Below are positions 1 through 4,822 of a stretch of DNA of 7,709 bases, piece after piece. The number at the start of each line of letters is the position of its first letter. Within the stretch, counting starts at the first letter, position 1. The translations under genes were made by a program, and so were the position numbers. The notes under the pieces are model-generated. The model ran no database searches. It was not told where the DNA came from and saw only the letters and a program-made list of their open reading frames with translations. The stretch is from Alsobacter sp040380755. GTDB lineage: Bacteria > Pseudomonadota > Alphaproteobacteria > Rhizobiales > Beijerinckiaceae. Location: the NCBI GenBank assembly GCA_040380755.1, contig JBEIIL010000153.1, positions 1 to 7,709 of the forward strand. Direction: 5' to 3'.

Positions 1-1171
1 CCTGGTCGTGGAACAGCTCCAGCTTGGTGTGCTCGAGGAATTCCTCGGGACTGGAGCCCTCCGCGAGGGTCTCGACCGTCCGCCGCAGCCACTCGTAGGC
101 GCGGCTCTCGCGCGCCAGGGCCGAGCGGTCCGAGGCCCGTCCATCCTTGTAGAGTGCGTGAGCGGCGATGCCGAAGATCGCGATCCGGTCCATCTCCTCG
201 GTGCGGATCTGCAGCTCGGCGCGCTGCCGCCCGGGCCCGACCACGGTCGTATGCAGCGAGCGGTAGTCGTTCTGCTTGGGAGTGGAAATGTAGTCCTTGA
301 ACCGCCCGGGCACGCTCGGCCAGGTGGTATGGACGATCCCCAGGACGGCGTAGCAAGCCGCCACGTCGGGCACGATCACCCGGAAGCCGAAAATGTCAGA
401 CAACTGCTCGAACGACACCGACTTGCGTTCCATCTTCTTCCAGATGGAGTAGGCCCGCTTGCGCCGCCCGGTGACGCTGGCAAGAATCCCGTAACCGGCC
501 ATTTTTGCGGTCAACTCGCGCTCGATCTCGTCAATGACCGCACCGCTCCTGCCGGAAATCTCGTCGAGACGTGCGGTGATCATGGCATGGGCATCGGGCG
601 AGAAATGTCGGAAGGCCAGATCCTCGAGCTCCTCGCGCATGTCCTGCATGCCCATGCGCCCCGCCAGTGGCGCATAGATGTCGAGCGTCTCCTCGGCAAT
701 GCGGGCACGCTTTTCCGGCGGCACGAAGTGCAAGGTGCGCATGTTGTGCAGGCGATCGGCGAATTTGACCAGCAGGACACGTACGTCATCAGCGATCGCC
801 AGCAGCAACTTGCGGAGATTTTCGGCCTGGGCGGCTTTCTTCGAAACAAGATCGAGCCGCTTGATCTTCGTGAGTCCTTCGACAAGGGAACCGATTTCCT
901 TGCCGAATAGCGTATCGATCTCTTCCCGCGTGGCCGCAGTGTCCTCGATCGTGTCATGCAGCACCGCCGCCACAATCGTCGCGTCATCGAGCCGCAGACT
1001 CGTGAGGATCGCTGCGACCTCGAGCGGATGAGACATGTAGGGGTCGCCCGAGGCCCGCTTCTGCGATCCGTGCGCCTTCATGGCGTACACGTAGGCGCGA
1101 TCCAGCAAGGCCTCGTCGGCATTCGGATTGTAGCGCTTGACGCGTTCAACCAGCTCGTATTGCCGCATCAT
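1..1171 (-). CDS. rsh: Bifunctional (p)ppGpp synthetase/hydrolase, C-terminus cut by window edge
   Basis: RelA/SpoT-family enzyme that makes (p)ppGpp from ATP and GDP/GTP and also hydrolyses it, setting the stringent response in the cytoplasm. The visible 390 residues stay in one frame. The N-terminal HD hydrolase domain (about residues 25-190) keeps the key motifs: SHPLEVAAIL (H48), HDTIEDT (H72, D73, E76, D77) and ADRLHNMRT (N143), so hydrolysis should be active. The synthetase domain (about 225-345) has GRRKRAYSIWKKM, YISTPKQNDYRSLHTT and AELQIRT. The C-terminal TGS and ACT regions lie outside the window. The start is well fixed: an in-frame TGA at 1192-1190 leaves only the tandem ATGs at 1171 and 1168. 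No good Shine-Dalgarno is seen. Alphaproteobacteria usually carry one such enzyme, hence rsh rather than relA or spoT. It lies downstream of rpoZ but is separated from it by a terminator. One oddity is AIFG where AEYG or AEFG is expected (I332). Confidence 0.97.
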   Translation of the reverse strand, partial: MMRQYELVERVKRYNPNADEALLDRAYVYAMKAHGSQKRASGDPYMSHPLEVAAILTSLRLDDATIVAAVLHDTIEDTAATREEIDTLFGKEIGSLVEGLTKIKRLDLVSKKAAQAENLRKLLLAIADDVRVLLVKFADRLHNMRTLHFVPPEKRARIAEETLDIYAPLAGRMGMQDMREELEDLAFRHFSPDAHAMITARLDEISGRSGAVIDEIERELTAKMAGYGILASVTGRRKRAYSIWKKMERKSVSFEQLSDIFGFRVIVPDVAACYAVLGIVHTTWPSVPGRFKDYISTPKQNDYRSLHTTVVGPGRQRAELQIRTEEMDRIAIFGIAAHALYKDGRASDRSALARESRAYEWLRRTVETLAEGSSPEEFLEHTKLELFHDQ

Positions 1172-1223
1172 GGGCGGCGGACCCCGATCTCATGCCGTCG
1201 GAGGGACCGACAGCTCGTCCTTG

Positions 1224-1252
1224 AGTATCGGGAGCGCAGCTGCGCCGTGCAA
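1224..1252 (-). promoter_or_regulatory. Candidate sigma70-type promoter of rsh with palindromic spacer
   Basis: On the minus strand TTGCAC (1252-1247) and GATACT (1229-1224) are separated by exactly 17 bases and lie 53 bases upstream of the rsh start, just after the rpoZ terminator. Matches to the consensus hexamers are 3/6 and 4/6, so this is moderate on sequence but good on position. The spacer contains the perfect 12-base palindrome GCGCAGCTGCGC (1234-1245), a possible operator. Inferred from sequence only. Confidence 0.4.
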
Positions 1253-1270
1253 GGCATGGCAGGCACGATA

Positions 1271-1298
1271 GAAAAGGCCCGGCGCGAAGGCCGGGCCT
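1271..1298 (-). terminator. Intrinsic terminator of rpoZ
   Basis: The minus strand reads AGGCCCGGC, loop CTTCGC, GCCGGGCCT, then TTTC. The 9-bp stem is perfect (1290-1298 with 1275-1283) and is followed by a short T run (1274-1272). It begins 24 bases after the rpoZ stop codon. This is the clearest terminator in the window and implies that rsh depends largely on its own promoter. Confidence 0.88.
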
Positions 1299-1322
1299 GG
1301 AAGCGCGTCCGCCGAGATGGAG

Positions 1323-1718
1323 TCACTCGCCCTCGTCGTCCGTTTCAGCCGGCGGCACGAGGCCCTCGAGACCTCTGAGGAGATCCTCCTCGGTCATGCG
1401 ATCGAATTCGACCGACTTGTCATCACCACCACCGGCCGAGACTGGCGAAGCGCCGATCATCGGAACCGACTCGGGCTCGGGCTCGTCGACGTCGACATGC
1501 TTCTGCAGCGAATGGATGAGGTCCTCCTTGAGGTCCTCCGGCGACACCGTCGTGTCGGCAATTTCGCGCAGGGCGACGACGGGATTTTTGTCGCGGTCGC
1601 GATCGACGGTGAGTGGCGAGCCGGACGAGATCATCCGGGCCCGGTGGCTGGCCAGCAGCACGAGTTCAAAACGGTTGTCGACCTTGTCGATGCAGTCTTC
1701 GACAGTGACGCGGGCCAT
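1323..1718 (-). CDS. rpoZ: RNA polymerase omega subunit
   Basis: The 131-residue omega subunit helps assemble the beta-prime subunit into RNA polymerase and in many bacteria contributes to ppGpp binding. The N-terminus MARVTVEDCIDKVDNRFELV and the following LASHRARMISSG, then DKNPVVALREIA (about residues 44-55), are the classical omega signature. The acidic, Gly/Pro/Ser-rich tail after about residue 75 is typical of the longer alphaproteobacterial form. The ATG has a GGAG Shine-Dalgarno at 1727-1724, five bases upstream. pssA lies 96 bases upstream and rsh downstream on the same strand, an arrangement that places an RNA-polymerase component beside the alarmone enzyme. A strong terminator follows the stop codon. 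No defects were seen. Confidence 0.97.
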   Translation of the reverse strand: MARVTVEDCIDKVDNRFELVLLASHRARMISSGSPLTVDRDRDKNPVVALREIADTTVSPEDLKEDLIHSLQKHVDVDEPEPESVPMIGASPVSAGGGDDKSVEFDRMTEEDLLRGLEGLVPPAETDDEGE

Positions 1719-1754
1719 GGACGCTCCGGCGTGTTCGCTTGTTCGGGAAAGGAT

Positions 1755-1787
1755 CGGAAGACGAGGCTCATATACGCTCGTCTGCCG
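1755..1787 (-). promoter_or_regulatory. Inverted repeat around a TATATG box upstream of rpoZ
   Basis: Arms 1755-1765 (CGGAAGACGAG) and 1777-1787 (CTCGTCTGCCG) pair over 11 bases with one mismatch (1758/1784), enclosing 11 bases that hold TATATG on the minus strand (1774-1769). TTGCGC at 1795-1790 could be a -35 box, but the 15-base spacing is short. The repeat starts 28 bases past the pssA stop and ends 37 bases before the rpoZ start. It may be an rpoZ operator or promoter, or a 3' stem-loop of pssA. There is no proper T run beyond it. Confidence 0.4.
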
Positions 1788-1814
1788 AAGCGCAACCCGG
1801 ACGCAGGGCGCAGG

Positions 1815-2678
1815 TCAATCCTGATGCGCAACCGGAGGGGCAGGAGTCGCTTTCGGCAGGTCCGGGCCGGGCCCAGTGGCGGCATGAGCCACTTCCAGCT
1901 GCCGATAGCGTGCGATACCCCAGGGAATGAGCGCCAGATAGGCCAGGGTGATGGCCAGCAGCACCGGGAACGTGTGGATCACCAAGAGCGCCACGGACAA
2001 CGCGAAGGCCAGCAGCAGCGGCACCACCCATTCACGCGGCACCCGGGATCCGAGTGTCTTTCCCGCATAGGTGGGAACGCGGCTGACCATCATCAGCGCG
2101 ATGACAAGGGTGTAGAGGGCCTCCAGCACGATCAGCGCCGGGGGACGGTCAATGCCGACAAGGTGCAGATAGACGGGCAGAAGGGCCGTCAGCGCGCCGG
2201 CCGGTGCCGGAATGCCGACGAAAAAGTTCTTCTGCCAGTCAGGCCGGTTCGGATCATCGATCGAGACATTGAAGCGTGCCAGCCTCAGCGCACACGCCAT
2301 CGCGAACAGCAGCGCGCAGATCCAGCCGAAGGAGCCGAGTTGGCTCAGGCTGAATGCCCACAGGATGAAGGCCGGGGCGACGCCAAAGCTGACGAAATCC
2401 GCCAGCGAGTCGAGTTCCGCCCCGAAGCGCGAGGTCCCCTTGAGGAGCCGGGCGAGCCGGCCATCGAGGCCGTCGAGGACGGCGGCGATCAGGATGGCGA
2501 TGACTGCCTTGTCCAGCTTGTCGTCACCGCCCTCGAATGCCAGCCGCATCGCGGTCAGCCCGGCACACAGCGACAGCAGCGTCACCAGGTTCGGCAGGAT
2601 GACGCGCAGCGGGACGGGCTTGAAACGGCGGCGGCGCGGTTCGTCGCCAGGCTCGAACGGTGGAAACAGGTCGGTCAT
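1815..2678 (-). CDS. pssA: CDP-diacylglycerol--serine O-phosphatidyltransferase
   Basis: This inner-membrane enzyme of 287 residues condenses CDP-diacylglycerol with L-serine to give phosphatidylserine, the first committed step to phosphatidylethanolamine. The CDP-alcohol phosphatidyltransferase motif is complete: D69-x2-D72-G73-x2-A76-R77-x8-G86-x3-D90-x3-D94. A basic N-terminus (RRRRF, 15-19) precedes the first of several hydrophobic segments (about 26-47, 58-70, 98-135, 150-200, 215-255). The length and multi-span form fit the integral-membrane subclass rather than the E. coli peripheral enzyme. The ATG at 2678 has a GGAA about eight bases upstream. psd, which uses its product, lies on the same strand but is separated by a vWA gene. 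The tail after about residue 260 is Pro/Ala-rich and probably non-catalytic. PssA is preferred over phosphatidylglycerophosphate synthase because of the psd neighbour and the residue pattern. Confidence 0.95.
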   Translation of the reverse strand: MTDLFPPFEPGDEPRRRRFKPVPLRVILPNLVTLLSLCAGLTAMRLAFEGGDDKLDKAVIAILIAAVLDGLDGRLARLLKGTSRFGAELDSLADFVSFGVAPAFILWAFSLSQLGSFGWICALLFAMACALRLARFNVSIDDPNRPDWQKNFFVGIPAPAGALTALLPVYLHLVGIDRPPALIVLEALYTLVIALMMVSRVPTYAGKTLGSRVPREWVVPLLLAFALSVALLVIHTFPVLLAITLAYLALIPWGIARYRQLEVAHAATGPGPDLPKATPAPPVAHQD

Positions 2679-2734
2679 GCGGCGTTCCGGTCAGGGGCCG
2701 CGAGCATAGGGGCGCACCTGCCGTCCCACAAGCG

Positions 2735-2751
2735 ACCCGCCGTCAGCGGGT
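2735..2751 (-). other. Small stem-loop with the vWA-gene stop codon in its loop
   Basis: ACCCGC (2751-2746 on the minus strand) and GCGGGT (2740-2735) form a perfect 6-bp stem around the loop TGACG, which contains the TGA stop of the vWA gene (2745-2743). No T run follows, so it is not a convincing terminator. pssA starts 57 bases further on, and readthrough into it seems likely. Confidence 0.35.
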
Positions 2752-3909
2752 GAGCCGCAGGGAAGCCATCAGCTTGATGAAGACCTTCTCGAAGGCGGCA
2801 TCAATATCGGACTGGTCAATGGCCGAGAAATAATTGTTGCCCGGCGACGCGCAGGCCTGAAGCGCCGGCTCCAGCTGGCTCTGGATCGGCTGAACGGTCT
2901 GCTGGTAGGGCGCCATCGTCGGCATCGGGATGTATTTGGTGTTGAGGACCATCACCGTGATGTTCTTGGACTTCAGATCATTGCACAACGCCGAGTTGAA
3001 TGGATGAAAGCCACCGGCTCGGTCGCGCCGGCCCTGGACGCCGTCGGTCACGAGCAGGACAAACTTGCGCGGCGCTGAGACGCCATCCCCCTGCGGGCCG
3101 ACATCCGACGAGAAGGCCGGCATCGCGCCGGTGAAGTTGGTGTTCCCGCCGAGCGTGAAGGCGTTGATGTAGGAACGCGCCTGGCTCAGGTCGCTGGTGA
3201 TCGGGGTATGCTTGACCAGAGCGTCGTCGAAGGACGACACGGAGACGCGCAGCGTGTCGACCGGCGAGCGCGCGTTCTCCATCTTCGTCAGCAGGAGCTT
3301 CACCGCATTGCGCAGAACGTCGACGCGGGTGAGGATACCGGCCTGCTGGGCCACATAGAGATTGGATGTCGGCTGGCTTCCCTCGGGCTCGTGGCACGCG
3401 AAGGCGCAGCCGCGCAGCATGATCAGCTGGTCCCGCCCGGCGGGGGTCGCCGCAAGCCCCATCGAGGCTGAATTGTCGAGCAGGATATAGAAATCGTTCC
3501 TCTGCCCGGGGCGCTTGGCGGCGGCCGCCCGTGCATTGACAGGCGGCGCACTCTGGAAGGCCAGCCGGCCAAACGGAGTGGGGACCGCTGCCGTGATGTT
3601 GATCACGATATCCGGTCCGGACTGGTCGATCGTGAGTGCCGTCACCTTGGACCGCAGATCAGCCGGGAGGTTGGCGTCGATCGACGCCTGGGCGACCTGC
3701 AGGATCTCCGCATCGGTGCGAGCCGTCCGGTCACGTCCGGCCACGAGTGCGGCAGCGTCGGCTGCAGCCTGCAGCTTCGCGCGGTTCTTCACCATCAACG
3801 TGTAGTCGACCGTAAAGCCCACCGCCACGGCCAGCGGCAGGACGGTGATCCCGAACAGCACCGCGGTCGTGCCGCGCCGATCGTTCCAAAAGCGTGAAAA
3901 AAGCGACAT
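2743..3909 (-). CDS. TadG-like membrane-anchored von Willebrand factor A protein
   Basis: This 388-residue protein belongs to the TadE/TadG-like pilus-assembly group, but its function is unknown. Residues 11-57 form the Tad N-terminal segment: basic RRG, a hydrophobic helix (about 17-38), then YTLMVKNRAKLQAAADAAAL. The rest should face the periplasm. Residues about 138-380 are a von Willebrand A domain with the metal-site motif DNSAS (D145, S147, S149), a T in GGNTNFTG (T257 or T260) and the aspartate of LLVTDG (D289), so the metal site looks complete. Four cysteines are present: C168 and C172 within CAFACH, plus C309 and C353, suggesting periplasmic disulfides. The ATG at 3909 has a perfect AGGAGG six bases upstream. 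It stands alone with no other tad genes in the window and splits psd from pssA. The 155-base upstream gap is AT-rich and carries IHF-like and sigma54-like elements, implying separate control. Confidence 0.85.
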   Translation of the reverse strand: MSLFSRFWNDRRGTTAVLFGITVLPLAVAVGFTVDYTLMVKNRAKLQAAADAAALVAGRDRTARTDAEILQVAQASIDANLPADLRSKVTALTIDQSGPDIVINITAAVPTPFGRLAFQSAPPVNARAAAAKRPGQRNDFYILLDNSASMGLAATPAGRDQLIMLRGCAFACHEPEGSQPTSNLYVAQQAGILTRVDVLRNAVKLLLTKMENARSPVDTLRVSVSSFDDALVKHTPITSDLSQARSYINAFTLGGNTNFTGAMPAFSSDVGPQGDGVSAPRKFVLLVTDGVQGRRDRAGGFHPFNSALCNDLKSKNITVMVLNTKYIPMPTMAPYQQTVQPIQSQLEPALQACASPGNNYFSAIDQSDIDAAFEKVFIKLMASLRLTR

Positions 3910-3915
3910 GAGCCA

Positions 3916-3931
3916 CCTCCTGTTGGACAGG
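3916..3931 (-). promoter_or_regulatory. Strong Shine-Dalgarno of the vWA gene, partly inside a small hairpin
   Basis: AGGAGG (3921-3916) lies six bases before the ATG and decides this start. Just upstream, CCTGT-CCA-ACAGG (3931-3919) is a perfect 5-bp stem with a 3-base loop whose 3' arm includes the first three bases of the Shine-Dalgarno. If the transcript starts upstream of 3931, the hairpin could damp translation. Confidence 0.5.
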
Positions 3932-3936
3932 ACAGT

Positions 3937-3951
3937 GCAAGACGGGCTCCG
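3937..3951 (-). promoter_or_regulatory. Candidate sigma54 (-24/-12) promoter of the vWA gene
   Basis: The minus strand reads CGGAGC-CCGTC-TTGCA. The invariant GG (3950-3949) and GC (3938-3937) are exactly 10 bases apart, and the -12 part matches TTGCW fully. The -24 part matches TGGCAC at only 3 of 6. The predicted transcript would start near 3925, giving a leader of about 15 bases that still includes the Shine-Dalgarno. An IHF-like site is centred about 60 bases upstream. No activator site was recognised. Confidence 0.3.
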
Positions 3952-3955
3952 CGTC

Positions 3956-4013
3956 AGAAAAGATGATTAATCCAATAAAATCAAAGCTTTAAAATGGATA
4001 GTTAACTCCCTAA
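3956..4013. other. AT-rich regulatory stretch between psd and the vWA gene
   Basis: This part of the 155-base gap is 43/58 A or T, in sharp contrast to the GC-rich remainder of the window. It contains three TTAA tetramers (3967, 3989, 4002), the 8-base palindromes AAAGCTTT (3983-3990) and AGTTAACT, and an exact IHF consensus match. I see no gene here. It most likely holds the control region of the vWA gene. The part from 4014 to 4064, after the psd stop, shows no convincing terminator. Confidence 0.6.
3979..3991 (+). promoter_or_regulatory. Exact match to the IHF binding consensus
   Basis: AATCAAAGCTTTA fits WATCAANNNNTTR at every specified position and sits in AT-rich DNA, as IHF sites usually do. 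It lies about 70 bases upstream of the vWA start codon and about 60 bases upstream of the transcript start predicted from the sigma54-like element, a typical place for IHF-induced bending. The consensus comes from E. coli; its use here is inference. Confidence 0.4.
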
Positions 4014-4064
4014 CGTTCCGCCACGGGTCGACAGACGGACACAATTGCCCCGAAATGGGACGCC

Positions 4065-4763
4065 TCAGGCGGTCCTGAAGGAGCGGGCCGGGTCGGACGA
4101 ACGGGCATCCGCCAGCACCGTTTCGCCGGCGATGGTGCGCTGCCCCTCGCCGACCAACGGCAGAACCCCGTCGGGCAGATAGACATCGACCCGAGACCCG
4201 AACCGGATCAGCCCGAATCTGTCGCCCGTCGCCAGCGAATCCCCTTCCCGAACGAACGGCACGATCCGCCGCGCGATCAGGCCGGCGATCTGGACCACCC
4301 CGTACCGGCCCGCCACGGTCTCGATGATCAACGCATTGCGCTCGTTGTCCTCGCTCGCTTTGTCGAGTTCCGCGTTCAGGAACAGCCCCGGGCGATAGAC
4401 GATCCGCGTGACACGCCCGGCCACTGGAGCCCGGTTGACATGGCAGTCAAACACATTCATGAAAATCGATATGCGAGTCAGCGGGGTATCGGACAGGCCC
4501 AGTTCGGCTGGCGGCACGCACGCGACGATCTGCGACACGCGGCCATCGGCCGGCGACACGACAAGCCCGTCGCGCACCGGCGTGGTCCTTGCGGGATCGC
4601 GGAAAAAATAGGCGCACCAGGCCGTGAGGATCGCCCCGATCCAGCCAAGCGGGCTCCAGATCCAGGCCAGAAGCACGGCCACAACGGCGAAAATCCCGAC
4701 GAAGGGCCAGCCCTCGCGATTAATGGGGACGACCTGGCGGCGGATCGAGTTGAGGATTGACAT
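4065..4763 (-). CDS. psd: Phosphatidylserine decarboxylase proenzyme
   Basis: Decarboxylates phosphatidylserine to phosphatidylethanolamine at the inner membrane using a pyruvoyl group made by self-cleavage. The 232-residue length fits the short Psd subfamily rather than the roughly 320-residue E. coli type. Two hydrophobic segments near the N-terminus (about 20-36 and 40-53) anchor it. Conserved blocks are FFRDPART, VVSPADGRVSQI (D73), FMNVFDCHVNRAPVAG (H108) and the cleavage motif RFGSRVDVYLP, where S190 after G189 becomes the pyruvoyl residue of the small chain. The aspartate, histidine and serine expected for self-processing are all present. The ATG at 4763 has AAGGA at 4774-4770, six bases upstream. 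The exporter gene ends 59 bases upstream on the same strand, and pssA, which makes its substrate, follows after the intervening vWA gene. Confidence 0.97.
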   Translation of the reverse strand: MSILNSIRRQVVPINREGWPFVGIFAVVAVLLAWIWSPLGWIGAILTAWCAYFFRDPARTTPVRDGLVVSPADGRVSQIVACVPPAELGLSDTPLTRISIFMNVFDCHVNRAPVAGRVTRIVYRPGLFLNAELDKASEDNERNALIIETVAGRYGVVQIAGLIARRIVPFVREGDSLATGDRFGLIRFGSRVDVYLPDGVLPLVGEGQRTIAGETVLADARSSDPARSFRTA

Positions 4764-4779
4764 GGTGTGTCCTTCGGCC

Positions 4780-4805
4780 GCCCGTCACGCGCTGCGTGTG
4801 CGGGC
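4780..4805 (-). other. Stem-loop between the exporter gene and psd
   Basis: GCCCG and CACGC pair with GCGTG and CGGGC around a 3-base loop, with unpaired bases at 4785 and 4799-4800, giving about 10 base pairs in the 59-base gap. No T run follows on the minus strand, and the psd Shine-Dalgarno begins five bases after it. It may stabilise a processed mRNA end or reduce readthrough rather than terminate fully. Confidence 0.45.
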
Positions 4806-4822
4806 TGGATTGGATGAAACAG

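Noticed and set aside
8..1378. Plus-strand frames opposite rsh
   Set aside because: The minus strand encodes an uninterrupted Rsh with all hydrolase motifs. The plus frames have no recognisable domains.
1317..2753. A 478-codon open frame on the plus strand
   Set aside because: It runs antisense through rpoZ and pssA. Its product is Arg/Gln/His-rich and low in complexity, as expected for the complement of GC-rich codons. No domain was recognised.
4002..4014. Possible CtrA site (TTAA repeats) upstream of the vWA gene
   Set aside because: The TTAA copies at 3989 and 4002 are nine bases apart rather than seven, and TTAA with the TAAC at 4011 does not fit either. No valid TTAA-N7-TTAA arrangement exists here.
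4061..4071. CGCCT-C-AGGCG palindrome over the psd stop codon as a terminator
   Set aside because: A one-base centre leaves no usable RNA loop without melting the stem, and no T run follows.
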